A stretch of DNA of 64,000 nt from Yoonia sp035117555 (lineage in GTDB: Bacteria > Pseudomonadota > Alphaproteobacteria > Rhodobacterales > Rhodobacteraceae): contig NZ_JAYKPK010000007.1 of the NCBI RefSeq assembly GCF_035117555.1, positions 124,001 through 188,000 of the forward strand. Direction: 5' to 3'. Made by a program: the position numbers and the translations under genes. Shown here one piece after another: positions 17,695 to 27,095 of the stretch. A model generated the notes under the pieces. It was not told the DNA's origin. It ran no database searches and saw only the letters and a list, made by a program, of their open reading frames with translations. Every line of letters starts with the position of its first letter. Position 1 is the stretch's first letter.

Positions 17695-19230
17695 CTAGTT
17701 GACGCGCACAGGATCGGCGGGAGAGATGCGCAATCGCAGACCATCCTGCGGTTGGATCATGCCCTCACCCGTTGGCAAGGCAACGATATATCCGGTCTCA
17801 TCGCGGCCTACGACCATTTCAGCATAATGTCCCGATACATCCACACCAGCCGCCACAACCCGCATTTCCAGCGGTCTGTCGGTCGGTACAGGATGGCTCG
17901 CCGGCAATGTTTCCGCGATCAGATGCGAAACCTGCTCCGCCTCGACGGCGCTCAGCGCTGGCAACCCATCGGTCGCCAGGGCAAACCCCGCTTCGGCAAT
18001 CACGGCACGCAATATGGCCAGCCCGGAATCGACATCCGCCGATCTGTCATCGGATGACGACAGCACGGCTGATCGCAGTTCCGCCATAGAGCGTCCCATA
18101 TCAGGACAAGCCACTGCAGAAGCTGCACTGCGCCGCGCATCAATTTCAATCAGATTGTCGCGGCCTTGCGCGTCGCGTGGCAGTTCGACACGGCGCGAAA
18201 GCTCTACCGTGCCACCCTCGGTCTCAACAATGTCGATCAGCTGTCTGTTGAGCGTGGTGGAAACAATCCAATGCTCCCCCACAGGCAATGGACCAAGGAA
18301 CATGGAAAATGACAGCTCCTCTGGCAAGGCGACATCATTCAACTGACCAAGCGAATAGCGATGCCGCCACTGCGCAGCGTTGTCAAAGCGACGCAAACCG
18401 TCAAGCGCGGCTATTTCCGTGATATCGGCAGGCAATGTGACGGTCCCCTGCCCAGGCATCCCTGTACGCAGGATCGCCATCTCGTCCGCAGTCAAAGACG
18501 TAAACGGCGCGACGCTGTCGTCGGATGCGAACATGACGTCAGCCCCGCTTGCCAGCAAATTCGCAGCTTCAAGAATTGCATCACGACGGTCTTGTGCGGA
18601 AAGCTCTTTGGTCCACGCGACCCGTGCCACGTTGCCAGAAACGGCAAACTGGTCACGCGGGCTTTCGGCAGGGCTCGCCAGATCAAGCGCAAGATAGGAC
18701 TCATTATCAAGGCTGACGACAGCGGCAAGAGTACCGCTTGACCGGCACTGCCCCTGCTGGTCTTCACCGGCAAGGTTGAGCGAGACAGCGATATGATCAC
18801 GCGCAAGATCCTCGGCCGTCAGATCGAAGGTGACGTTTTGCACCACCAGGCCGGGAACGAGCAGCAGTTCGGCGCGCCGCGAACCACCCACGCTGGCCCG
18901 CAATGTCCCGCGCGCGCCCTCTGCCACCTGAGCAGTGATCGCAAGACTGATCTGACCACCCAGAATGCGCGCATCATGCGGCAGCGGGAAGATAAGCGTC
19001 TGATAACTATCAAAGCCCGACAAAATCACCGGGCTGGCACTGTCTGCGCGTGTGACATGCACCGGCGGCGCAATCTGTTCGCCGCCCGATGTCCGTATCG
19101 GGAAACTGATGTCGCGCGAGAATCCATCAACCGCATAGGCGACGGCACGCGCCCGCAGATCATTCTCCGTCGCCCAGATGAGCGCCGCAGAAATTGCAAA
19201 CGCGGCAATAATTAAACCAACCAACCTCAT
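17695..19230 (-). CDS. BcsB-like membrane-anchored periplasmic protein (tentative)
   Basis: A 511-residue protein with one N-terminal membrane segment (LVGLIIAAFAISAALIW) and a large, beta-rich periplasmic body. Segments such as GFDSYQTLIFPLPHDARILGG and TLRASVGGSRRAELLLVPG resemble the carbohydrate-binding halves of the cellulose synthase partner BcsB, but it is shorter and has no clear C-terminal membrane anchor. It sits between sqdB and the GT2 synthase, in the place expected for a partner that guides the nascent polymer through the periplasm. The resemblance is by eye only; it could equally be an unrelated periplasmic accessory protein. Confidence 0.55.
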   Translation of the reverse strand: MRLVGLIIAAFAISAALIWATENDLRARAVAYAVDGFSRDISFPIRTSGGEQIAPPVHVTRADSASPVILSGFDSYQTLIFPLPHDARILGGQISLAITAQVAEGARGTLRASVGGSRRAELLLVPGLVVQNVTFDLTAEDLARDHIAVSLNLAGEDQQGQCRSSGTLAAVVSLDNESYLALDLASPAESPRDQFAVSGNVARVAWTKELSAQDRRDAILEAANLLASGADVMFASDDSVAPFTSLTADEMAILRTGMPGQGTVTLPADITEIAALDGLRRFDNAAQWRHRYSLGQLNDVALPEELSFSMFLGPLPVGEHWIVSTTLNRQLIDIVETEGGTVELSRRVELPRDAQGRDNLIEIDARRSAASAVACPDMGRSMAELRSAVLSSSDDRSADVDSGLAILRAVIAEAGFALATDGLPALSAVEAEQVSHLIAETLPASHPVPTDRPLEMRVVAAGVDVSGHYAEMVVGRDETGYIVALPTGEGMIQPQDGLRLRISPADPVRVN

Positions 19231-19257
19231 AATAATTCTTTACAATATGAGGTTTGT

Positions 19258-20496
19258 TCAAGCCGCGCGGTCAGGCAGGGCTGGCAGGTTTTTGCGCACA
19301 ACCCCCGGCAATTGATCTTTTGTCCAAAGCGACTGGCTTGGGATCACGTCAAGCCGCGCCCTGCTGGCATAGCGGGTCGATACTTCCAGCGTTTCCTGCA
19401 GCAGCCCGTCCGCCAGCGTGATCGGATCAAGGCCAAGATCGACCAGCCCCGTGTTCGCGACACGCAGATCGTTTTCGGCGGCTTCTTTGCGGGGATTGTC
19501 GACCATCGCCACGTCAGCGCCGGTGATATCCGCCACAATCTTCGCCAGATCGCGAACCCGGTGGGTTTCGGTCATCTGGTTCAGAATGCGCACCCGGTCC
19601 CCCCGCGCAGGCGGATTGGCAATCGCCAGGGCGACACATTTCACAGTGTCTTCCAGATTGATGAAAGCGCGGGTTTGACCACCTGTACCATGCACGGTCA
19701 ATGGATAATTCACCGCAGCCTGCATCAGAAACCGGTTCAGTACGGTGCCATAATCACCATCATAGTCGAACCGGTTGATCAGTTTTGGATGCTTGCGTGT
19801 TTCTTCGGTCTGGGTGCCCCAGACGATGCCCTGATGCAGGTCGGTAATCCGCATGCTGTCGTTCTTGGCATAGAACTGGAACATCAACTGATCCATCGAC
19901 TTGGTCATATGGTAGATACTGCCGGGGTTCGTCGGATAAAGGATCTGGCGATCAAACTCGGTGCCATCTTCCCCGGTCAGCTTTACATCCAGATAACCTT
20001 CCGGGATGGTCAGGCCATCACCATCGTAGCCGTAGACGCCCATCGTGCCGAGATGCACGATATGTGTATCCAGACCCAGTTCCGATACCGCGGCAAGCAA
20101 ATTATGTGTCGCCGAGATATTGTTATCAACGGTATACCGCTTATGCTGTGCGTCCTTCATCGAATAGGGCGCTGCCCGTTGTTCGGCAAAATGGACGATG
20201 GCACTTGGCCTGACCGCGTCGATCAATGCGACCAAGGACTGATAGTCGCGTGCGACGTCGATCTTGCGAAACTCAATCGGGGCGCCGCCCACATCGGTCC
20301 AGGCTTTCAGACGGGTTTCGATCGATGCAATGGGCGTCAGGCTGTCAGAGCCCAGTTCGAGATCGATCGCACGGCGTGACAGGTTGTCGACGATCGTTAC
20401 CTCAAACCCGAGAGAAGAAAGGTGAAGGCTGGTCGGCCAACCACAGAAGCCGTCACCGCCGAGCACCAAAACACTTGATTTACTTGCAAAAGACAT
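19258..20496 (-). CDS. sqdB: UDP-sulfoquinovose synthase
   Basis: A 412-residue short-chain dehydrogenase/epimerase-fold enzyme that converts UDP-glucose and sulfite to UDP-sulfoquinovose. The N-terminal signature GGDGFCGWPTSLHLS (13-27) is diagnostic. HFAEQRAAPYSM follows, and the catalytic T151, Y195 and K199 (SIYHMTK) are intact. It normally supplies the sulfolipid SQDG. Here it is first in an operon with a processive GT2 and a BcsB-like protein, and no sqdC or sqdD-type lipid glycosyltransferase is present in the window. The product may therefore go into an extracellular polymer. The UDP-glucose would come from galU. Confidence 0.93.
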   Translation of the reverse strand: MSFASKSSVLVLGGDGFCGWPTSLHLSSLGFEVTIVDNLSRRAIDLELGSDSLTPIASIETRLKAWTDVGGAPIEFRKIDVARDYQSLVALIDAVRPSAIVHFAEQRAAPYSMKDAQHKRYTVDNNISATHNLLAAVSELGLDTHIVHLGTMGVYGYDGDGLTIPEGYLDVKLTGEDGTEFDRQILYPTNPGSIYHMTKSMDQLMFQFYAKNDSMRITDLHQGIVWGTQTEETRKHPKLINRFDYDGDYGTVLNRFLMQAAVNYPLTVHGTGGQTRAFINLEDTVKCVALAIANPPARGDRVRILNQMTETHRVRDLAKIVADITGADVAMVDNPRKEAAENDLRVANTGLVDLGLDPITLADGLLQETLEVSTRYASRARLDVIPSQSLWTKDQLPGVVRKNLPALPDRAA

Positions 20497-20563
20497 ATTG
20501 GAAATCCGTTCAGTTCATTAAATTACAATTCGTTGATATGTCATGTAACAGTTTCCAAAACAA

Positions 20564-20593
20564 AAACCCATGTGCGTCACAGCACATGGGTTT
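20564..20593 (-). terminator. Rho-independent terminator of the RND operon
   Basis: AAACCCATGTGC (20564-20575) and GCACATGGGTTT (20582-20593) form a perfect 12-base stem with a 6-base loop. Read on the minus strand it is followed by TTGTTTTGG beyond the last stem T residues. It lies 100 bases after the RND pump stop and before the sqdB start, so the two operons are separate. Confidence 0.85.
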
Positions 20594-20692
20594 CAATTTT
20601 ATGGCATGGCTACTATACTTTTGCACAGGTAGTGGCGATTTCCTGTTGCGTTGCTTATGCAGCCTAGTGACCTGCCGCCGCCTCGTCAGCTA

Positions 20693-23600
20693 TCAGCCAG
20701 GCTTGCCGATCAGGTCAGGTTCCTCTGCATCAGGCACCATATCACGCCGCGAAATCATCGCGTAAAACGCAGGCACGACAAACAACGTGAACAATGTCCC
20801 TACCGTAATACCGGCAAAGATCACAAGCCCCATCGCAAACCGCGCCGCAGCCCCTGCGCCATCTGCGGTCATCAGCGGAAGCACACCAAGCGCTGTCGCG
20901 GCGGTTGTCATCAGAATAGGCCGGAGACGTTGCCGGGCAGAGGCGACAATCCCTTGTTCGCGCGTCAGCCCCTTATCGTGGCGTAACTGATTGGCAAATT
21001 CCACCAGCAGAATACCGTGTTTCGTGATCAACCCGATCAGCGTGATCAGCCCGACCTGCGTATAGATGTTGAGAGTCCCGAGCCCAAGGTTGAGCGGCAC
21101 AATCACCCCGAAAATCGCCAATGGCACCGACATCAGAATAATCAACGGATCACGGAAGCTTTCAAACTGAGCCGCCAGCACAAGATAGATGACAACGATG
21201 GCCAGCCCGAAAGCGACAGCAATCGTATTGCCTTCGGTCTTTTCCAGCCGGGACTGGCCAGCATATTCGATGAAGAAACCACCGGGCAGCAATGGGCGCG
21301 CGATATCTTCGATCACGGCCAAGCCGTCACCTGTTGATACGCCGGGAATGGGCAACGCTGTGATCGTCGCGGAGTTAAGCTGATTGAATTGCTCAATCGT
21401 TGCCGGTGCGGCGCGGGTCACGACGTTGATCACCGCAGACAGCGGGACCATATCGCCCGTCGTGGCGCGGACAAACAATTCACCCAGCCGTTCAGGGTTA
21501 TCGCGATACTCCTGCGGCACCTGTAAGATCACGTCATAGCTGTTGCTGTCGCGGTCGAACTGCGAAATCGGCCCAGCCCCTACCAGCAAACTCAGCGTCT
21601 GACCAATCTGCGCGGGTGACAAATTCAGCGCCGCGGCACGGTCACGGTCGATCTCTATCACCAACTGCGTCGTGTCGAAGTTGAGTGAATTCTGCACCAC
21701 GATAAAACGACCAGAAGCCTGTGCCTCCTGCCGGATCTGATCCGCAATCTCATAGACTTGCGACGGATCGCCGGTTGACTGGATCACCAGTGAAATCGGC
21801 AGACCGCCACCGGCACCGGGCAGGGATGGCGGCGCGAAAACGAAGGCCTGCACCCCAGCGATAGGGGCGAGCCGCCCTTGCAGATCCGCCTGAATCTCAG
21901 CCTGGGAACGATCACGATCAGCCCAGTCATCAAACGCCCACAGCATGATCGCGGAATTGGTTTGCCCACCGAACCCCGTGATCGAGAAATTGGCCGCAAC
22001 CTCTGGTATGTCGTTGGTCAAGGCCCCCATTTCATCGACGTAACGCTGGGTATAGGCGGTGGTCGCATAGCTTGGTGCGTTGATGAAAGAAAACAGCGCG
22101 CCAGAATCCTCTTCCGGAGCCAGTTCAGATGTCGTCTTGGTGAACAGATAGCCCGTCACGCCAGTCAGCACGACCACCATCAGCACGGTGACCGGCAGGA
22201 AGTTCAGCGATGATGACAAACGTCGTTCATACCAACCTTCGAACCGGGTAAAGCCCGCATTCAGGCGTTTCTGAAACCGGTTTTCGCCACCTTTTTTCAA
22301 CAGCCGCGCGGCCATCATCGGCGAAATCGTCAATGCGACGACGCCCGAGATAAACACAGCCCCCGCCAGCGTCACCGCGAACTCGCGGAACAACGCACCA
22401 GTCAGGCCGCCAGTAAACAGGAGCGGCAGGAACACCGCGATCAGCGTCAGCATCATGGCGATGATCGCGGTAGACAGCTCTCTCATCGAACTGAAGGCAG
22501 CCTGCATCGGGCTTTCGCCCTCGTCGATGTGGCGCTGAACGTTTTCGACCACGATGATCGCGTCATCCACCACCAGACCAATGGCAAGCACCATCGCCAG
22601 CAAGGTCAGAAGGTTGATCGAATAGCCCATCAGAAACAGAATAAACATCACGCCGACCAGCGACAGCGGGATCGCCACCAATGGCATCAGCACCGACCGC
22701 ACCGATCCAAGGAACAAAAGGATGATCAGAGCGACGATGAGCGTCGCTTCGATGATGGTCCGCAGCACCTCGTTGATCGATGCGGCGATCTGTTCGGTCG
22801 CATCATACATCAGCGTCAGTGTCATACCGTCCGGCAACCCCGCCTCGATCGCAGGAAGTGCGGCAAGCACATTGGCAGAGGTATCAAGCGGGTTGGCCGC
22901 AGGTGCCGGGAACACCCCAATAAAGGTTCCCGGACGCCCGTTGAAGTTCACGATTGTATCGGTGCTTTCGGCAGCCAGCACGATCTCGGCCACGTCCCGC
23001 AGGCGGACCACCTCATCGCCGCCGCCGGAAATCGGCAGCATGCCGAATTCTTCGGGTGTTTGCAGGGTCGATTCCATCGTGATCGCGTAGCTGACCAGTT
23101 CATTTGTGGTCCGGCCGGGGGCCGCAAGAAAGTTCCCGCCATTGATCGCCGTGGCGACATCAGAGGCGGTCAGCCCCTGCCCTGCCAGCCGCACCGGATC
23201 AATCCAGACCCGCATGGCATAGCTTTGCCCGCCAAGGATCTGGGATTCGGCGACACCATCAATGGTGGACATGCGCGGCACGATCACACGGTCGATATAT
23301 TCCGTGATCTGCTCGGCGGTCATCGCCGGGTTCTGCACCGCAAGATACATAGTCGCAAAAGTCTGCCCGGTCCCCTTGACGATGCTCGGGTCTTCGGCGT
23401 CCTGCGGCAGCTGCGACCGGATCTGCTGAACCTTCGACATGACCTCTGACAAGGCGGTATCCGGGTTTTGCCCCAAATTCATCTGGACCGTCACCACAGA
23501 GGCAGAAGGGCGCGATTGCGTGGTGACGTAATCGACACCTTCGGCGGTCGCGACGGCCGCAGCGATCGGCGAGGTGACAAAGCCCTGAATCAGATCAGCC

Positions 23601-23764
23601 GACGCCCCGGGGTAAACCGTGGTGACGGTGATCACGACCTCATCAACCTCTGGGTATTGGCGGGTCTGTAGCCCGAACATCCCTTGCAAACCCAGCAAAA
23701 CGATCAGCAACCCCAGCACGGTCGAGGCGACTGGTCGTTTGATAAAGGTATCAGACAGGCTCAT
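20693..23764 (-). CDS. RND efflux transporter, inner-membrane subunit
   Basis: A 1023-residue AcrB-type pump, full length, with twelve membrane helices expected in two repeats separated by large periplasmic loops. The proton-relay aspartates D400 and D401 lie in IGLVVDDAIIVVENV. The N-terminus MSLSDTFIKRPV is typical of the MexK/OqxB-like branch. Its ATG overlaps the stop of the upstream adaptor gene (ATGA). No outer-membrane channel gene is nearby, so it must borrow one. Substrates cannot be read from the sequence. Confidence 0.93.
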   Translation of the reverse strand: MSLSDTFIKRPVASTVLGLLIVLLGLQGMFGLQTRQYPEVDEVVITVTTVYPGASADLIQGFVTSPIAAAVATAEGVDYVTTQSRPSASVVTVQMNLGQNPDTALSEVMSKVQQIRSQLPQDAEDPSIVKGTGQTFATMYLAVQNPAMTAEQITEYIDRVIVPRMSTIDGVAESQILGGQSYAMRVWIDPVRLAGQGLTASDVATAINGGNFLAAPGRTTNELVSYAITMESTLQTPEEFGMLPISGGGDEVVRLRDVAEIVLAAESTDTIVNFNGRPGTFIGVFPAPAANPLDTSANVLAALPAIEAGLPDGMTLTLMYDATEQIAASINEVLRTIIEATLIVALIILLFLGSVRSVLMPLVAIPLSLVGVMFILFLMGYSINLLTLLAMVLAIGLVVDDAIIVVENVQRHIDEGESPMQAAFSSMRELSTAIIAMMLTLIAVFLPLLFTGGLTGALFREFAVTLAGAVFISGVVALTISPMMAARLLKKGGENRFQKRLNAGFTRFEGWYERRLSSSLNFLPVTVLMVVVLTGVTGYLFTKTTSELAPEEDSGALFSFINAPSYATTAYTQRYVDEMGALTNDIPEVAANFSITGFGGQTNSAIMLWAFDDWADRDRSQAEIQADLQGRLAPIAGVQAFVFAPPSLPGAGGGLPISLVIQSTGDPSQVYEIADQIRQEAQASGRFIVVQNSLNFDTTQLVIEIDRDRAAALNLSPAQIGQTLSLLVGAGPISQFDRDSNSYDVILQVPQEYRDNPERLGELFVRATTGDMVPLSAVINVVTRAAPATIEQFNQLNSATITALPIPGVSTGDGLAVIEDIARPLLPGGFFIEYAGQSRLEKTEGNTIAVAFGLAIVVIYLVLAAQFESFRDPLIILMSVPLAIFGVIVPLNLGLGTLNIYTQVGLITLIGLITKHGILLVEFANQLRHDKGLTREQGIVASARQRLRPILMTTAATALGVLPLMTADGAGAAARFAMGLVIFAGITVGTLFTLFVVPAFYAMISRRDMVPDAEEPDLIGKPG

Positions 23765-24858
23765 TGCGCCACCTCAGCAGATGCCGTTTCAGCCAGCGTG
23801 ACCGGCGCACCGTTCGACAACCGGTTTTGGCCAGTGGTCACAACCAGATCACCGGCGACCACACCGTCGCGGACCTCGATCATCCCCTCCGACCGACGTC
23901 CGGGCGTGATGAAAACCTGCCGCGCTTCCAATGTGTCTGCATCATCTTCACGCGGATGCACGACATAGACGAAATCACCATAAAGGCTACTGATCACCGA
24001 TGTCTGCGACAAAGCGATGACGGCATCTTCCTGCGGCAGATCAAGCCGCAATCGGACGAATTGCCCCGGTGTCAGCCCAGCATCGGCCTGTTCGACCGTG
24101 CCACGCACCGCGACCAACCGGCTGGCAGGGTCAACGCGCGGGTCGATCCCGGTGATCTCGGCCTCGAACACCCGCGATGGGTCGTCGCCGGTCACCTGCA
24201 ACGTCTGACCAATGAAAATATCCGGTAGGTTCTGTTCAGGCAGGCTGAAATCAACGCGCATCGTATCAAGATTCTGCAATGTGGTGATGATTGTCCCGGG
24301 CTGCACATATTGCCCCAGATCGCCGCGTGGCAGGCCGATGGTACCGGCAAAAGGGGCAATGACCTGACGCTGTTCGATCACGGCCTCGGCGCGGGCGACC
24401 TGCGCTTCGGCGGCGCGGAACGCCGCTTGCGTCGCTTCCAACGTGGCGCTGGTGGCAACGCCCCGGCTTTGCAGCTCTCGCTGACGGTCAAGATTGGTAC
24501 GCTCCAGTTCAAGCTGCGTGCGTGCAGCTTCCAGATCGGCGCGCTGCACCACATCGTCAAGCCGGACCAGCAATTGACCTTCTTCGACTTGTGAGTTCGG
24601 CTCAAACAGCACTTCGCGCAGGATACCAGCTGCTTCCACGGTCAGATCGACACCCTGGATCGCATTGACTGTGCCGATGGCGTTCAACGCTGGCTGCCAG
24701 GTCAATGGCGCGACTTCGACCGTTTCAACCGCCAGCGGCTGCACCGGAAGATCAGCGAAAATCTGCGTGATCATGCGGTCGCGGAACAGGTTGAACCCGA
24801 TCAAGCCACCTCCGATCAGCGCAAGAAGGATGATCGCAATAATGAACCGTTTGACCAT
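23761..24858 (-). CDS. RND efflux periplasmic adaptor (membrane fusion protein)
   Basis: A 365-residue adaptor linking the pump to an outer-membrane channel. The frame is open to 25134, but ATG 24858 gives the usual short cytoplasmic start and membrane anchor (MVKRFIIAIILLALIGGGLI) and has AGGA upstream. A lipoyl-like half (GVDLTVEAAGILREV), an alpha-helical coiled-coil hairpin (about residues 100-165, rich in Glu, Arg and Ala), a second lipoyl half (QVIAPFAGTIGLPRGDLGQYV) and beta-barrel domains follow in the standard order. It is coupled to the pump gene by ATGA overlap and divergent from a TetR regulator. Confidence 0.92.
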   Translation of the reverse strand: MVKRFIIAIILLALIGGGLIGFNLFRDRMITQIFADLPVQPLAVETVEVAPLTWQPALNAIGTVNAIQGVDLTVEAAGILREVLFEPNSQVEEGQLLVRLDDVVQRADLEAARTQLELERTNLDRQRELQSRGVATSATLEATQAAFRAAEAQVARAEAVIEQRQVIAPFAGTIGLPRGDLGQYVQPGTIITTLQNLDTMRVDFSLPEQNLPDIFIGQTLQVTGDDPSRVFEAEITGIDPRVDPASRLVAVRGTVEQADAGLTPGQFVRLRLDLPQEDAVIALSQTSVISSLYGDFVYVVHPREDDADTLEARQVFITPGRRSEGMIEVRDGVVAGDLVVTTGQNRLSNGAPVTLAETASAEVAQ

Positions 24859-25003
24859 GGTGATCGTCCTGAATCTGATGCCCATGCCGTAAGGCGGCTG
24901 GGGGGCTTGGTGGGTGGCCCATGCCGCAGCACGGGCGTCTATATCATGTGAAGTATTATAAGATGTGCCAGAAGCAACTCTTGATTTCGATGTCGGGCCA
25001 CTA

Positions 25004-25019
25004 TACCGTCTGGTCGGTA
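25004..25019 (+). promoter_or_regulatory. Putative TetR operator in divergent efflux promoter
   Basis: TACCGTCTGGTCGGTA has 5-base inverted arms (TACCG/CGGTA) around a 6-base centre, the shape of AcrR-like TetR sites. It lies between the adaptor gene (start 24858, minus) and the tetR gene (about 25051, plus), so one bound dimer could control both. Confidence 0.5.
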
Positions 25020-25050
25020 AAGTCAACGACCCCGCAATCGACCGGAGAAT

Positions 25051-25605
25051 ATTATCGACACCCCCGAAAAAACCCCCAGCCGCCGGGCTGCAACACGCCG
25101 CCGGATCCTTGATGCCGCACAGGACCTTGCGCATTGCACAGGTGCAGGCAGCCTGTCGCTGGACGCTGTGGCCGCGAAAGCCGGGGTTTCAAAGGGGGGG
25201 CTGCTCTATCATTTTCCATCCAAGACCGCGCTGATGGAGGCTTTGGTGACAGATTATCTGCACCGTTTTGACGCCGCAATCAGTCTGGAGGAACGCGCAG
25301 GTGGCCGCAACGCGGCGATCCGCGCTTATATTGCGCAGTTTCTGACCGAACGGCACCGGCATGCACAGCCACCGTCCGGATTGCTCGCGGCGCTCGCGAA
25401 AGACCCGGAATTGCTGGCCCCGCTCCGCCAGCACGAACGCCATTTCCTCGAACGGATCCGCAGCACGGCTGATGATGCACAAATGGCAACGCTGGCTTTT
25501 CTGGCTATTCAGGGGATCAGGGCAATGGAATTGCTCAACACGCAGGTTGTGAACCCCGCAGAAGAAGAAGCGCTGATTGCCTGGCTCAAGGATCGCCTTG
25601 ACTAG
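25051..25605 (+). CDS. TetR-family regulator with apparent non-canonical start
   Basis: A TetR repressor of about 184 residues, probably controlling the divergent RND pump. The DNA-binding domain is complete only if translation begins upstream of the first GTG (25168): RRRILDAAQDLA, then SLDAVAAKAGVSKGGLLYHFPSKTALMEAL. Between the in-frame stop TAA (25018-25020) and this helix there is no ATG, GTG or TTG. The likely starts are ATT 25051 or ATC 25054, just after GGAGAA (25044-25049). AUU and AUC initiation is rare (infC is the known case) and implies low, regulated synthesis. A sequencing error or a shortened protein from GTG 25168 are the alternatives. Confidence 0.7.
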   Translation: MIDTPEKTPSRRAATRRRILDAAQDLAHCTGAGSLSLDAVAAKAGVSKGGLLYHFPSKTALMEALVTDYLHRFDAAISLEERAGGRNAAIRAYIAQFLTERHRHAQPPSGLLAALAKDPELLAPLRQHERHFLERIRSTADDAQMATLAFLAIQGIRAMELLNTQVVNPAEEEALIAWLKDRLD

Positions 25606-25682
25606 ACTCGCGGCGATATGACGTCAGTCAGCCCGCCGCCTCGTCACTGGCCCGCAATCTGTCGTCATCGGCGGCGAGTTCA

Positions 25683-27095
25683 TCACGCCATGGTGCTTTC
25701 CTGCAAGGGCAGAAGTCTGTCGATATCCGGCGTCAGCGCGCAGCCAAGCCCGATGGCAGCAAAGGTGCTGCCCAGCGCGATCTGCCCGTCCTTGATCCGC
25801 AACCGGGTCTGGCCTTGCTCCTGATGGTAAAGGTCCGGATGCGTTGTGGCATAGCGCATTTGCTCCGCATCCGTCGCAATTCCCATGCCACCGGCAAAAT
25901 GATGGCCATTGCGTTCGACATGGCTATTGCCTGTCACGGCGGCGAGGATGAGATCTTGCTGCAAGGCAAGGCCGGGCTGAACGGTCAGATCCTCGGCGGA
26001 CATAAATAGCCCCTCGGTCCGGGCCACCCGTGCGGCATTCAGAAGTGCGCGATAAAACCCTTTGCAGGATTTTGACGACACGCCAGTGTAACCCAGAAGC
26101 TGTGATCGCGGGAAGGCGTCAATATCAGCATCGGATTCGTCAATCTCCAGCGCCACTTGTGCGGCAAGGGACGAGACATCGGAATCCATCGCCTGCGCAC
26201 GGGCGATAGGTTGCTCGACAAACAACAAGCCCTTTTTCAAGGACAACAGCCCGGGCTGTGCTGCAATCCCGTCAAGCAATTCTGCCAAAGGGGCCACGCC
26301 TGTATATTGCTCGTTCCCATCCAGGGTCGCGCGATAGCCCGGCGCATATTTATCAAGAACGCTGACAATCTGGCTGAGCCGCGCGAGGTCAGTTTGCGGG
26401 TCGCCGCAGAGTTTGAGCTTGAAATAACGATGCCCATATGTCCTGATCACCTGATCAAGGCTCTGTGGCAGGCCGTCATCAACTGGGTTTTCAATTTCCG
26501 CAGCTCCAAGAATATCGCCCAGACCAACCGTATGCCGCGCGGCGATTGCGTCCGGTGCACGCCGTTCTGTCAGAAACCTGTCCAAATCAAACCCTATCAG
26601 ATCCGGTGTTGTGCGAGCATCAATCCCCGGCAGATTCGCGCGCAGTGCTGCAATGGCAGGCAGACCAGTCAGCTTGCAAAGTGCGTCCAATACCGCGCGA
26701 TCCGCCAGCGCCAGCCCGAAAGAAGCGATGAGCCTGTTCAGCCCCTGCCCTGTGCAAACCGTGTAATGGTCAGGTTGCGCGCGCGCATGCAGGCCAAAGG
26801 CAGTGTCCGTGCCTGCATCGCGCAGCGCCTTCAGGCCCAGTCGCAGGGCCCGGCGCAACTGGTCGATATTCTGTGCGACGCTGAGTTCGGGTGACTTGTC
26901 GAACCATCGCGGCATCATCATTTCGGCGGCCCAGCCTTCGGCGCGGCGGCCCTCGCGATCCTCTACAGTGACCCGCACGAAAGCTTGCGGAGCAGCCGTG
27001 ACGTCTGCCGCGCCAAAACGGAAAGGAAAGCGAAAGGTGACAGGCCGTTCGAATGCTGCCCAGTCGATGACACGAAGACGCGGGGCGTTGGTCAT
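25683..27095 (-). CDS. Enolase-superfamily (mandelate racemase/muconate lactonizing-like) enzyme
   Basis: A 470-residue cytoplasmic enzyme, somewhat longer than typical family members. Superfamily landmarks in the C-terminal barrel are the KLK pair (K226, K228 in RYFKLKLC), metal ligands D259 (LDGNEQY), E294 (VEQP) and the EIDESD strand (317-322), and a further lysine-containing SSKSCKG loop near 341-346. These enzymes abstract a proton next to a carboxylate, as in sugar-acid dehydratases or racemases. Its ATG overlaps the stop of a 45-codon ORF. The neighbouring TctCBA carboxylate transporter and TIM-barrel isomerase suggest a sugar-acid or related catabolic route; the substrate is unknown. 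Confidence 0.75.
   Translation of the reverse strand: MTNAPRLRVIDWAAFERPVTFRFPFRFGAADVTAAPQAFVRVTVEDREGRRAEGWAAEMMMPRWFDKSPELSVAQNIDQLRRALRLGLKALRDAGTDTAFGLHARAQPDHYTVCTGQGLNRLIASFGLALADRAVLDALCKLTGLPAIAALRANLPGIDARTTPDLIGFDLDRFLTERRAPDAIAARHTVGLGDILGAAEIENPVDDGLPQSLDQVIRTYGHRYFKLKLCGDPQTDLARLSQIVSVLDKYAPGYRATLDGNEQYTGVAPLAELLDGIAAQPGLLSLKKGLLFVEQPIARAQAMDSDVSSLAAQVALEIDESDADIDAFPRSQLLGYTGVSSKSCKGFYRALLNAARVARTEGLFMSAEDLTVQPGLALQQDLILAAVTGNSHVERNGHHFAGGMGIATDAEQMRYATTHPDLYHQEQGQTRLRIKDGQIALGSTFAAIGLGCALTPDIDRLLPLQESTMA

Noticed and set aside
24859..25134. N-terminal extension of the efflux adaptor frame
   Set aside because: The extension has no sensible signal or anchor and would run through the divergent promoter and putative TetR operator. 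ATG 24858 gives the standard anchor.
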